A stretch of 64,000 nucleotides of DNA from contig CP067345.1 in the NCBI GenBank assembly GCA_020641055.1, positions 3,961,317 to 4,025,316 of the forward strand, given 5' to 3'. The position numbers were made by a program, and so were the translations under genes. This DNA comes from Clostridioides sp. ES-S-0010-02. GTDB taxonomy: Bacteria; Bacillota; Clostridia; Peptostreptococcales; Peptostreptococcaceae. The first letter of the stretch is position 1. Every line of letters begins with the position of its first letter. Positions 42,160 to 50,330 of the stretch are shown here, one piece after another. Under the pieces are notes generated by a model. The model searched no databases. It was given only the letters and a program-made list of their open reading frames with translations, and was not told the DNA's origin.

Positions 42160-42594
42160 TTATTTATCATGTTTTTTAAACGTCTTGTATAAAATATCTT
42201 TTAATATGAGTACATTATTCTCATTGCTCATCCTGTATTCCTTTTCAAATCTTGAATATAATTCTTCAATAGCTATTTGATACTTTTCTATCCCTTCTAT
42301 GTCAACATATGTTTCTAAAATAGGATACTTAGAGCTCCATGCTTTTGTCCAGTCAACATCCTTACTAATATTATCAGTTACATCTTTAGAACATAAATTA
42401 CTTTCATCGATTAAGTAATCATAAGTAATATTAAATAGCTTTGATATATTTTTTATATTTTCTAAGTCTGGCTTAGCTTGCCCTAATTCCCACTTGCTAA
42501 TAGTTTGTCTAGATACATTTAGTCTTTCAGCCAACAATTCTTGAGAATAATTATATTTCTTTCTTAGTTTTGTAATCTTGTCTCCTAAATTCAT
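42160..42594 (-). CDS. XRE-family transcriptional regulator
   Basis: 144 residues. N-terminal helix-turn-helix: KITKLRKKYNYSQELLAERLNVSRQTISKWE. The rest is charged and helical with no recognised ligand domain. ATG 42594 follows AAAGGAG. It is a stand-alone gene between the exporter operon and the broken acetyltransferase. It ends in a stable hairpin at 42036-42060. The target is not known. Confidence 0.87.
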   Translation of the reverse strand: MNLGDKITKLRKKYNYSQELLAERLNVSRQTISKWELGQAKPDLENIKNISKLFNITYDYLIDESNLCSKDVTDNISKDVDWTKAWSSKYPILETYVDIEGIEKYQIAIEELYSRFEKEYRMSNENNVLILKDILYKTFKKHDK

Positions 42595-42798
42595 ATATTA
42601 AACTCCTTTCAAGGTAAAAATAATTATATTTCAATTATAAAGTATTAAACTCAATGATTCTACAAAGCAAAGTTTGAAATATGTAAACTTTAATTTACAT
42701 ACATGATGAATCATTCTATATGAACAATACTAATATTAATATTTAATTATAGATTTTTTAATAAAAATTAATTATTTATTCTTAAATAATAAAAAAGG

Positions 42799-42830
42799 CT
42801 TGTGTTGTAGTTAACTCCAAGTAGTATACT
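42799..42830 (+). promoter_or_regulatory. MerR-type promoter/operator without a nearby MerR gene
   Basis: TTGTAGTTAACTCCAA (42805-42820) is an inverted repeat with one mismatch around GTTAAC, followed by GTAG and the -10 element TATACT (42825-42830). The long, dyad-filled spacer is typical of MerR-controlled promoters. It reads toward the acetyltransferase remnant. Confidence 0.55.
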
Positions 42831-42855
42831 CTATTTAAGAATTGAGTAAAACATA

Positions 42856-43333
42856 ATGAGTTTTATGTAGAGATATTGTACAGTTTATAAATCATATCAT
42901 ACTAAAAAGGAAATAAGGGAATTGTTTTCTAAACTTACAGGTGTTAATGTTGATGAAAGCCTATATTTAATACCACCATTTTATACAGATTTTGGAGAAA
43001 ATATAAGAGTTGGAAAGGATGTATTTATTAACCATGCTTGTACATTCATGGATAGAAGTGGAATTACGATTGCAGATGATGTACTGATTGGACCTTAAGG
43101 TAAATCTTATAACAATAAACCCTCCTTTAGAGCCCTCAGAAAGACATTCCACTGTGTCTACACCCATAGTTATAAAGAGGAATGCTTGGTTAAGTGCAGG
43201 AGCAATGATTATGCCAGGTATTACAGTAGGTGAAAATACTGTTGTTTCTGCAGGAGCAGTAGTCACAAAGGATGTACCTCCAAATACTGTGGTTGCAGGT
43301 GTCCCTGATAAGATAATAAAGACTGTATGTTAG
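42856..43333 (+). pseudogene. Broken hexapeptide-repeat acetyltransferase (maltose O-acetyltransferase-like)
   Basis: From 42905 the frame reads KKEIRELFSKLTGV, then IPPFYTDFGENIRVGKDVF, INHACTFMDRSGITIAD and VLIGP, then a stop TAA at 43096-43098. One base too many there: reading on in the next frame gives KVNLITIN, ERHSTVSTPI, PGITVGENTVVSAGAVVT and VVAGVPDKIIK. This is the LbH/hexapeptide fold of maltose/galactoside O-acetyltransferases. The N-terminal region is also damaged: after ATG 42856 a TAG comes at the fifth codon and the usual N-terminal block is missing. It cannot make an intact enzyme. Confidence 0.88.
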
Positions 43334-43385
43334 ATTCTAAATTGAAGTTTTGTTATTAGTTCAATAGAATATTATTATAGTATTT

Positions 43386-43431
43386 CAATAAAAAAGACAT
43401 TCTTAATTTAATTAAGTTTGTCTTTTTTTAT
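43386..43431 (+). terminator. Terminator after the acetyltransferase remnant
   Basis: AAAAAAGACA ... TGTCTTTTTTT with an additional AATTTAATT inner stem, about 55 bases past the remnant. The T-run is on the plus strand. Confidence 0.75.
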
Positions 43432-43473
43432 TGATTTTTATTATACTCATTTCAAGTTTTATTGTCAAAGTTC

Positions 43474-43523
43474 TTGACAAGTAAACTTGTCATAAGTATA
43501 ATAAAAGTACCAAGTAAACTTGG
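43474..43523 (+). promoter_or_regulatory. Promoter with two palindromic operators
   Basis: -35 TTGACA (43474-43479) and -10 TATAAT (43497-43502) with 17 bases between. Palindrome 1, TGACAAGTAAACTTGTCA (43475-43492), sits over the -35 and spacer; palindrome 2, CCAAGTAAACTTGG (43510-43523), sits near the start point. They share the 12-base core CAAGTAAACTTG, with centres 33 bases apart. Confidence 0.82.
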
Positions 43524-43546
43524 CATCCAAATAGGAGGTATCTTAC

Positions 43547-43858
43547 ATGAATAAAGAAGAAATTTTAAGTAAGAGTCGTCAATCTACTAAAGACGAAGGA
43601 TTAGAGTATATTGAAAATAAAGGCAGAAAAATAGGATATTCAATTTTCATATGTGTCTTCGCTTTCATTGTAATATTTAACGCCTTTATTGGACAAAAGA
43701 GTGATGCAGTATCTGCTTTATTTTGGACATTTGGCCTTGCTGAAAATATAGCAAAATACCAATTCACACATGAAAAAAAGAATTTAATTTTGGCTATTGG
43801 TTTCTTAATTACAACTATATTCTCATTAGCTAATTTTGTTTTATCATCATTAAGGTAA
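43547..43858 (+). CDS. DUF6442 family small membrane protein
   Basis: 103 residues with three hydrophobic segments (about residues 28-45, 55-70 and 78-100) and a charged N-terminus (MNKEEILSKSRQSTKDEGLEYI). Proteins of this group are encoded next to a small XRE regulator, as here, five bases before that gene. AGGAGG precedes the ATG and the promoter with twin palindromes is 25-75 bases upstream. The function is unknown; the pairing suggests a regulated membrane partner or a signal sensor. Confidence 0.85.
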   Translation: MNKEEILSKSRQSTKDEGLEYIENKGRKIGYSIFICVFAFIVIFNAFIGQKSDAVSALFWTFGLAENIAKYQFTHEKKNLILAIGFLITTIFSLANFVLSSLR

Positions 43859-43863
43859 GCAAT

Positions 43864-44073
43864 ATGAATGAAGAATTAATATTAAAAAATCACTTAAAAA
43901 TAGCAAGAACAGAGAAAAAATTATCTCAAAGTCAGCTAGCTGAAATGGTCGGCGTGTCAAGAAACACTATTAGTTCAATAGAAACAGGTCAGTTTAATCC
44001 AACAGCAAAATTAGCACTTATTTTATGTATAGCTCTAGATAAAAAATTTGAAGATTTATTTTACTTTGAATAA
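43864..44073 (+). CDS. Small XRE-family regulator (69 residues)
   Basis: Consists almost only of a Cro/CI helix-turn-helix: LKIARTEKKLSQSQLAEMVGVSRNTISSIETGQFNPTAKLAL, with FEDLFYFE at the end. It resembles the small YgzD/PBSX-like repressors that are co-encoded with a short membrane protein. It lies five bases behind the DUF6442 gene in one operon. It is the likely binder of the twin CAAGTAAACTTG palindromes at the promoter. Confidence 0.9.
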   Translation: MNEELILKNHLKIARTEKKLSQSQLAEMVGVSRNTISSIETGQFNPTAKLALILCIALDKKFEDLFYFE

Positions 44074-44169
44074 AATGTATTGTAGTCATAAAATATAAAA
44101 GAAACCATAGTTATTGTATATTTTATTCACTTCTAAAACTCAAAATAAAAAGAGGTAAATAAATAAAAC

Positions 44170-44222
44170 AAAAAGAGTAAATGGTTAGATATTTATTATC
44201 TTATCACTTTACTCTTTTATTT
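44170..44222 (+). terminator. Terminator after the DUF6442/XRE operon
   Basis: AAAAAGAGTAAA pairs with TTTACTCTTTTA around a loop of about 26 bases, followed by TTTATTTT. It lies 100 bases past the stop. Confidence 0.75.
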
Positions 44223-44337
44223 ATTTTAAAGTCTTATACATCTCTTTAATACCCTACATTCCATATTCATTAAAATAACTCCTATTTTCAAAAACCTCAT
44301 TTTTAAATCCATATGTTGTCTAAATATAAAATAAATA

Positions 44338-44409
44338 TACAGGTACCTTAATAAATATGTTGCAAAATTATTAAGGTACCTGTATAATATATTTCGTAAG
44401 GTGCCTTAT
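44338..44409 (+). promoter_or_regulatory. Promoter of the MATE gene inside a 17-bp inverted repeat
   Basis: Perfect arms 44338-44354 (TACAGGTACCTTAATAA) and 44368-44384 frame a 13-base loop. The -35 TTGCAA (44360-44365) is in the loop and the -10 TATAAT (44383-44388) at the end of the right arm, 17 bases apart. A third related site TAAGGTGCCTTA follows at 44398-44409. The core AGGTRCCT occurs three times. Confidence 0.8.
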
Positions 44410-44440
44410 CATTATAAATCATATTATTTAGGAGGATAAC

Positions 44441-45811
44441 ATGGAAAATGAAAAATCAAACATTAAATATTTAAAAGAAGAACCAATAAAAAAAACTATT
44501 CTTTATTTATCTATTCCTATGATGATAGGAATGTCAGCTGGAACTATCTATAATGTAATTAATGCCTACTTTATAGGTTTAGTTCATGACACAGCTATGC
44601 TTAGTGCAATAACATTGGGACTCCCTATATTTACAATTCTAATGGCTTTTGGAAATATGTTTGGCGTTGGTGGTAGTACATTCATAACTAGGCTAATTGC
44701 ACAAAATAATAGTGATGAAGCCAAGAAAATTGCTGGATATACTTTTTATGCAAGTATTATAACAGGTCTATTGATAGGTCTAATTGGCTACTTACTAATG
44801 AATCCTATTATTAGATTATTAGGTTCCGATATGACTACATTTGAATATACAAAACAATATGCAATTACACTATTTGTTGGCGGATTTTCTATTATATTGA
44901 ACTTCTCTCTTGAACAAATTGTAAGGTCTGAAGGTGCATCAAAAGAATCTATGTATGGTATGTTTGTAAGTGTAATAGTTAGTATCATATTAGATGTTTT
45001 ATTTATACTAGTTCTTAATATGCATGTGTATGGTGCTGCATTATCAATGATACTTTCTAACATTGCATCTAGTGCTTATTATGTTTGGTATTTAAATGTT
45101 AAAAGCGAGAACCTTAGAGGGTTTTTACATTACATAAAAATCAGCATAAACAGTCAAGTTGAAATATATAAAGTTGGTGTATCCCAATTAATCCAATGCT
45201 CTTTCTTAATTGTGACTACATTATTATCCAATAACTACTCTATGCAATATGGAAATAACATAGTTGCTAGTTTTGGTATAGCACTTAGAATTGCTCAAAT
45301 TCCAGAATTCTTTGTTATGGGTATTGTTTTAGGTGTAATGCCACTTATAGCATATAATTTTTCTAATAAGAATATACCTCGTTTAAAGGAAAGTATAAAG
45401 TATTCTGCTTTATTCATATTTGTAATCGCAGTTGTATTTTCAGGAGTTGTTTATATATTTAGAACCCAAGTAATACAAACATTCTCAGTTGATACGTCAG
45501 TTATTGAAATAGGAACGTATGTATTGGTAGCTATGTTAGTATCTGCCTTATTCAATGGAGTTACATCTTTATTTATGACAATATATCAAGCATCAGGAAA
45601 AGGCATTGAAACAGGTATAATGTCTATAAGCCAAGGTGGATTGTATATACCTATAGTAATATTGCTTAATTATTTTTATGGACTTGATGGGCTAATATGG
45701 TCTATGACAGTAACAGAAATTATAACATTTTTAATAGGTGCAGTTTTATATATACCCTATAGTATAAAACTTAAAAAGGCATCAACTAAAAATAAAGTAA
45801 GTCTTATATAA
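44441..45811 (+). CDS. MATE family multidrug/Na+ efflux protein
   Basis: 456 residues with twelve membrane segments in two similar halves, as usual for MATE transporters (MepA/NorM-like). The first helix begins KTILYLSIPMMIGMSAGTIYNVINAYFIG, with the family's conserved Asn/Gly pattern (FGVGGSTFITRLIAQ). It extrudes cationic drugs in exchange for Na+ or H+. ATG 44441 follows AGGAGGATAAC. It stands alone; the promoter inverted repeat suggests control by a dimeric repressor encoded elsewhere. A hairpin ends the gene. Confidence 0.93.
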   Translation: MENEKSNIKYLKEEPIKKTILYLSIPMMIGMSAGTIYNVINAYFIGLVHDTAMLSAITLGLPIFTILMAFGNMFGVGGSTFITRLIAQNNSDEAKKIAGYTFYASIITGLLIGLIGYLLMNPIIRLLGSDMTTFEYTKQYAITLFVGGFSIILNFSLEQIVRSEGASKESMYGMFVSVIVSIILDVLFILVLNMHVYGAALSMILSNIASSAYYVWYLNVKSENLRGFLHYIKISINSQVEIYKVGVSQLIQCSFLIVTTLLSNNYSMQYGNNIVASFGIALRIAQIPEFFVMGIVLGVMPLIAYNFSNKNIPRLKESIKYSALFIFVIAVVFSGVVYIFRTQVIQTFSVDTSVIEIGTYVLVAMLVSALFNGVTSLFMTIYQASGKGIETGIMSISQGGLYIPIVILLNYFYGLDGLIWSMTVTEIITFLIGAVLYIPYSIKLKKASTKNKVSLI

Positions 45812-45830
45812 GATTTACTTTATTTTTAAT
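45789..45830 (+). terminator. Terminator after the MATE gene
   Basis: AAAATAAAGTAA ... TTACTTTATTTT with an inner GTCTTATATAAGAT stem; the stem overlaps the stop codon region at 45809-45811. T-rich sequence follows. Confidence 0.75.
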
Positions 45831-45880
45831 TTTAATGTTAGTCAATACAAATTATTTTATTATATGTAATTATTAATATA

Positions 45881-46087
45881 TTAATCAATTTTATTAAAAA
45901 TAACAGACTTCTCTTTTAAAGAGATTTTTCCTACTTGATATCCATATTCATTTAATTCTTTTTTATATTTTAAAAACGAATGGTCTATCTCTATTCCTGC
46001 AATATCTTTTATTTCTTCAAAAGTTAATTTAAATGATTGATTACCATTTTTCTTGACATATTCCCATAAAGAACTATATTTGCTCAT
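45881..46087 (-). CDS. Small protein of unknown function (68 residues)
   Basis: Soluble, basic-acidic mixed protein beginning MSKYSSLWEYVKKNGNQSFKL. The YSSLWEYVKKNG start resembles a short domain (DUF7662-like) seen in small DNA-associated or restriction-linked proteins; this match is from memory and weak. AAAAGGAGTG precedes the ATG. It stands alone, convergent with the MATE gene. No partner is adjacent. Confidence 0.6.
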   Translation of the reverse strand: MSKYSSLWEYVKKNGNQSFKLTFEEIKDIAGIEIDHSFLKYKKELNEYGYQVGKISLKEKSVIFNKID

Positions 46088-46492
46088 TTTATATCACTCC
46101 TTTTAAAATTATATCTTATCTATTAGTTTATATTCTATCACTATTAATTTATAAAGTTATGCTACTTATTATTTATATGAAAAAATATACAAATAATAAG
46201 TAGCAATTTTTTATAATTATCATATTTTCTTCATATTTAAGAAAAGTCACTCGTAGTTAAAATATTTTTTTAAAGAAAGTTTACTTCATCAGAAAACAAA
46301 TTTTAATTGTTCTTATTTTTATTATGTAATTATTCAAGACAATATGTCATTGTTGAAATACAACTCTAATAACTAAATATTTTTATACATTCACTATTTA
46401 AAAATCTTTTTTATTGAATTTAAGTTAAATTTATCGACATTTCAGTAATATCGTTTTCTTTATTTTCAATATGAATGTCGATTCTATTATAA
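46088..46492. other. Gene-free stretch with one long hairpin
   Basis: GCTACTTATTATTT (46161-46174) pairs perfectly with AAATAATAAGTAGC (46191-46204) and is followed by AATTTTTTAT on the plus strand. No plus-strand gene ends before it, so it may close an unseen small RNA. A second inverted repeat, ATCGACATT / AATGTCGAT (46433-46482), probably terminates the minus-strand gene at 46493. Confidence 0.6.
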
Positions 46493-46888
46493 TTAAAGCT
46501 CTACATCAATCTTTTTACCACTCATTGAATAACAACTAACTTTTGCCTTATCAATAGAGAATATTTCAAACTTACCGTCTCCTACAGAGTACATCTGACC
46601 TAAACTTGGCATTATTTCAAGTGCCTTAGCTTGTGTTTCTTTTGATGTAACAAATACTGCTTCACCCAAAATACGTAGAGTATTAAGTTTTTGGTCTATA
46701 CAGCAAAGTTCAACCTTTGGATTAAAAATAAGTTGCTTAAACATATCTTTTTGATTAGATGTGCAAAATGTAAGTTTGCCATCATATTCCATAACAAATC
46801 CTAGAGGACGCACATGTGCTTGATTGTTCTCATCAACTGTTGCTAAATAATAAACTCCTGCTTTGTTCAAAAATTCTAATACTTTCAT
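46493..46888 (-). CDS. Pyridoxamine 5'-phosphate oxidase-like flavoprotein
   Basis: 131 residues of the FMN-binding split-barrel (PPOX-like) fold: MKVLEFLNKAGVYYLATVDENNQAHVRPLGFVM, then GKLTFCTSNQKDMFKQL and NPKVELCCI. It binds FMN or F420-like cofactors and reduces unknown substrates. AAAGGGG precedes the ATG. It is divergent from an HxlR regulator gene 141 bases away, which probably controls it; such pairs often respond to electrophilic or redox-active compounds. Confidence 0.88.
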   Translation of the reverse strand: MKVLEFLNKAGVYYLATVDENNQAHVRPLGFVMEYDGKLTFCTSNQKDMFKQLIFNPKVELCCIDQKLNTLRILGEAVFVTSKETQAKALEIMPSLGQMYSVGDGKFEIFSIDKAKVSCYSMSGKKIDVEL

Positions 46889-47029
46889 AATTACTACACC
46901 CCTTTTAAATACTTGTATTAAGGATTATCCTTTGATATAATTTTAATATAAAATAAGAAAAAAACAAGTATGCAGTTTTTTCTGATAAAGTATAAAAAAG
47001 ATACTATTGGAATTGAGGAGTGAATTAAA

Positions 47030-47422
47030 ATGAGTTTGGATAATAAAAATAATATAACTGAAAATGCTGAAGGATTAACTTGCCCTATACGTTACGCATT
47101 AGATATTGTTGGTGGAAAGTGGAAATTGCCTATTATATGTATGTTAGCAGTTGATAATCCAATTAGGTATAGTAGTATAAAAAGAAAATTAGATGGAATT
47201 ACAAATACTATGCTAGCTCAATCATTAAAAGATTTAGAGTCTGATGGTATTGTTCATCGTAAACAATACAATGAAATTCCTCCAAAAGTTGAATATACAT
47301 TAACAGATAAAGGTAAAAGTATTGTACCTATTTTGCGACAGTTTGCTAATTGGGGCGCTATTAATATGCAGGAGAAAAACACATGCGGACTTAATTGTAA
47401 AGAATGCAGAAAAATAACTTAA
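47030..47422 (+). CDS. HxlR-family transcriptional regulator
   Basis: 130 residues of the HxlR winged-helix family: CPIRYALDIVGGKWKLPIICML near residues 18-40, then RYSSIKRKLDGITNTMLAQSLKDLESDGIVHRKQYNEIPPKVEYTLTDKG. Cys17 at the entry of the motif is the conserved redox- or electrophile-sensing position, and four more cysteines near the C-terminus (CGLNCKECRK) are unusual. TTGAGGAG precedes the ATG. It is divergent from the PPOX-like gene. Confidence 0.92.
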   Translation: MSLDNKNNITENAEGLTCPIRYALDIVGGKWKLPIICMLAVDNPIRYSSIKRKLDGITNTMLAQSLKDLESDGIVHRKQYNEIPPKVEYTLTDKGKSIVPILRQFANWGAINMQEKNTCGLNCKECRKIT

Positions 47423-47576
47423 TCATATAATATACAATCATTACAAACTTTTTTTTAGTTCTTTAATAATATATAAAAATATTTTTGTTAGTTTTCAATA
47501 TTTGCTACATATATTTATTTCTATATAAAATTTGTTATTATATATAATTTTAAAATTTAAGATAAGGGGAATTAAT

Positions 47577-48557
47577 ATGTCAAATAATATCAAGATAATA
47601 AAAAAAGAAATAAACTATTTCTTATTAATAAATTTTTTACTGATTGCTTTTACATCAATATTTTTATTTTGGTCAATATCAAAACCAAATAATAGTGAAC
47701 TTATATCAAGCTTCTCTGTATTATTTATGTATATTCCTGCATTTTCAGCAATTGTTGTCCTAAAAAAAGTTTCTAATTACAAGTTTGATTCAACAGTGGA
47801 TAAATTTTTAAAGTTTTTTGCTATAACTACAATTGTGAGAATAGTAATATCTATAGCTGAAACATTTTTAATCCATAGTAGTATTATTTCTTCAACAATA
47901 GATACATTAACATCTTTTTATCTTTTAGCGGTTGTTCTTTACAATGAATTTCAATTTGAAGTTTTAAATTTATCTTTAAGTAAAAATTTCAAAAAAGTTT
48001 TAGGCATTCTATTAATATTCTTGATATTAATTATAGTTAGAAATATTATTGATAAAGAAAGTTTATCAATTAATGTTGTAAATAAATTTGTCACAGTATT
48101 TATAAATATAATTATAAATTTATGTTTTGGTTTTAATTTATTTTTTGGAGAAGAATTTGGATGGAGATACTTTCTTCAACCTAGACTACAAAAGATTTAT
48201 GGCAAAAAATTTGGTGTATTAATTTTAGGTTTTATATGGGGAATTTGGCATTTGCCTCTTTGTGTCACTTTGTACAGTCCCGAAACCCCATTTTATTGTG
48301 TTATTTCTCAGATAGCATATTGTACCTTTATAGGAATATTTTTAGGATATACCTATATTAAGACCAAAAACCTTTGGGCGCCAATATTAATCCACTTAGT
48401 AAATAACACTGTTTCTATTATACTTGGAGGAAGTATTGAGTCTATATTTACATTAGAATCACTATTATGGAGTATTCTAGTTGATGCTATATTGTTTTTA
48501 CCATTCTTATTTACTAGAGAGTACAAAACTAATAACTATGATGAAAGTTCTAACTAG
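47577..48557 (+). CDS. CPBP family intramembrane metalloprotease (CAAX protease-like)
   Basis: About 326 residues with eight hydrophobic segments. FFGEEFGWRYFLQPRLQ is motif 1 with the catalytic Glu-Glu, GVLILGFIWGIWHLPLC motif 2 with the His, and FLGYTYIKTKNLWAPILIHLVNNT motif 3. The ATG at 47577 has AAGGGG upstream and is preferred over 47532. CPBP proteins act on prenylated or peptide substrates, or confer immunity to bacteriocins. It stands alone; hairpins lie about 30 and 150 bases past the stop. Confidence 0.88.
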   Translation: MSNNIKIIKKEINYFLLINFLLIAFTSIFLFWSISKPNNSELISSFSVLFMYIPAFSAIVVLKKVSNYKFDSTVDKFLKFFAITTIVRIVISIAETFLIHSSIISSTIDTLTSFYLLAVVLYNEFQFEVLNLSLSKNFKKVLGILLIFLILIIVRNIIDKESLSINVVNKFVTVFINIIINLCFGFNLFFGEEFGWRYFLQPRLQKIYGKKFGVLILGFIWGIWHLPLCVTLYSPETPFYCVISQIAYCTFIGIFLGYTYIKTKNLWAPILIHLVNNTVSIILGGSIESIFTLESLLWSILVDAILFLPFLFTREYKTNNYDESSN

Positions 48558-48924
48558 TCTATAAATACATAAATCTCTAGACATAGAGGCTTTTTATATT
48601 TGTCCATAATATTGATAAAATACCTGTTTTAATATATAGAAGAATAGTCCTTATGGTATTAAGTAAAATAAAATTACTTTTTATGTAAATTTTAATAATT
48701 TACTCATTTTAAAAACCACTTTTCATTAGATGTAAAAAAGTGGTTTTTAAAATAATATTTCTACATTTAATTTTTAGTTCATTCTTATCTAAAACAGATT
48801 ATTATATATTTATATCAATCTAAAAATATCCATTTTATGTTTTATGGTATAATAAAAATAATACATATCTTACTTTATTTTAAGTAAAATAATTTCTTAG
48901 TTTAATTTATATAGAACAGTTAAA
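48558..48924. other. Gene-free stretch with a hairpin
   Basis: AAAAACCACTTTT pairs with AAAAAGTGGTTTTT at 48713-48752, a terminator-like hairpin working on either strand, probably for the CPBP gene. Upstream of it is a weak CTCTAGACATAGAG stem at 48572-48585. Nothing else was recognised. Confidence 0.65.
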
Positions 48925-49444
48925 TTGGCAAAAATCAATCTAATAAAGGACTTCATAAATTTAAATATGGATATAGAAGTAGTTCTTCAAAATCTAGTCG
49001 TTATTTTACATTGCTCAAATGATGAAATCTCAATCAACTGGGCAACAAAAGAATTATCTGGATACAATAAAGACGATAGCCTTCCTAAATACAGAACATT
49101 ATCACTTATTACAAAAACCTGGTACACATATAAAGGCTACAGTAAATATTGATTTAACTGATGTTAATGATATAATATCAAAAGTAAAAGTAAATATTTT
49201 AGATATACTATTACTTATTGAAAAAAAATTTGGAAATTTATATGACCTCGATATTGATATATCAGAAACAAATGGAAAAGAGCCAGAAAATATAATTCAA
49301 TATATTCAAGTTAAGCTATATGATAATAGTATAAGTATAGGAGATAACAATAAAATCAAGAAATCTAATATAACAACCAATGAAGGAAATTCAATATCAA
49401 TGCTTAAAAAACTAATTCATTTAAAAAAACATACTAAGAATTAA
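48925..49444 (+). pseudogene. Broken AbiTii-type abortive-infection gene
   Basis: The first frame, from TTG 48925, reads MAKINLIKDFIN, then INWATKELSGYNKDDSLPKY, a clear AbiTii N-terminal signature (KEL-GY with D-LP-Y). It then runs out in KTWYTYKGYSKY and a stop. The second frame, open to 49444, continues with VNILDILLLIEKKFGN and the AbiTii C-terminus NSISIGDNNKIKKSNI. Compared with the family the middle part is short and shifted, so a deletion with frameshift has joined the halves near 49100. It starts from TTG with no good ribosome site. It is unlikely to be functional phage defence. Confidence 0.7.
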
Positions 49445-49501
49445 TAAAAAGATATAAATTTGTATCAAATCCACATTTTGTGGTGTAATGAAAAGCAAGA
49501 A

Positions 49502-49533
49502 GGACTATACTTTATCGCTGTAGAGTATAGTCC
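49502..49533. terminator. Hairpin between the AbiTii and IS remnants
   Basis: GGACTATACT / AGTATAGTCC, ten perfect pairs around TTATCGCTGTAG, followed by a long T-run (49548-49556) on the plus strand. It may be the old terminator of the AbiTii gene. Confidence 0.6.
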
Positions 49534-49584
49534 AGAAATTATTGATTATTTTTTTTGAACTTAACTTTTAGTTCAAAACTAAAG

Positions 49585-50140
49585 CTACTCTTTCGTGAAC
49601 TGTACCCACTGTTTTATACAGTTAAACCATATAAAAATAGGTTTTGCATTTGGATATAGTTCTATTGCTTTATCAAAAGTTTCGAACACCAAGTTATTGT
49701 TATTTGATTTTCCAATAACATATGAAATTATACTTCTATCGCCTAAATCTAGAATTGCACTTAAATAGGCCTTCGTCCCATTGGTTAATTTAAATTCAGT
49801 TACATCTGTTAACCATTTTTGATAGGTTTTATCTGCACTAAATTTTCTACTTAATACATTTCCAGCGATTACTTCTGATTTACATTTAACATAACTGAAT
49901 TTCTTTTTTCTACAAACAGACCTTAAACCTACGCCTCTCATTAGTCTGTACACTCTCTTGTGATTGACATTAAGTTTATACTCTCAGTTTAACTGCATAG
50001 TCATCCTTAAAGAGTCAAAAAAAACCATTCTTTTCTTCATATATCTTAGTTATCAAAGCTGCTAATTTAATGTTTTCAAGTTCTAAATTACTTTTATATT
50101 GATTGAGCCATTTATAGTATGTTTACAAAAATTTTTAGTT
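49585..50140 (-). mobile_element. IS3-family (IS150-like) transposase remnant
   Basis: Minus strand from 49953: YRLMRGVGLRSVCRKKK, then TYQKWLTDVTEFKLTNGTKA (with the first catalytic Asp) and LSAILDLGDRSIISYVIG, ELYPNAKPIF, after which the second Asp block (FHSDRG) and the rest are gone. Upstream, from about 50113 to 49954, fragments WLNQYKSNLELENIKLAAL and YKLNVNHKRV belong to the same protein, split by frameshift and stop. The terminal sequence TGAACTGTACCCACTG at 49596-49611 may be the right inverted repeat fused to the truncated gene. A dead element. Confidence 0.75.
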
Positions 50141-50291
50141 TAAATTATAATTTTATAAAAAACTAAATAATTTCAATATTACAATTAATAGATGATAAAA
50201 TTAAAACTATATTGCTTAGAAAAATAATTAAGAATTTGAAATGGTGTATCTACCATATTATATTTTAAATATTTTTTAAAAGTTAATATAT

Positions 50292-50325
50292 AAAAACAGG
50301 ATGAGTATATAAGTCACCCTGTTTT
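50292..50325 (-). terminator. Terminator after the DUF3788/AraC pair
   Basis: AAAACAGGGTGACTT pairs with GAGTATATCATCCTGTTTT-type arms around a short loop, followed by a T-run on the minus strand. It lies just past the stop at 50331. Confidence 0.75.
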
Positions 50326-50330
50326 ATATA

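Noticed and set aside
49019-49444. An independent small gene at the AbiTii site
   Set aside because: Its start has no ribosome site and its sequence matches the C-terminal part of AbiTii, so it is the second half of a broken gene.
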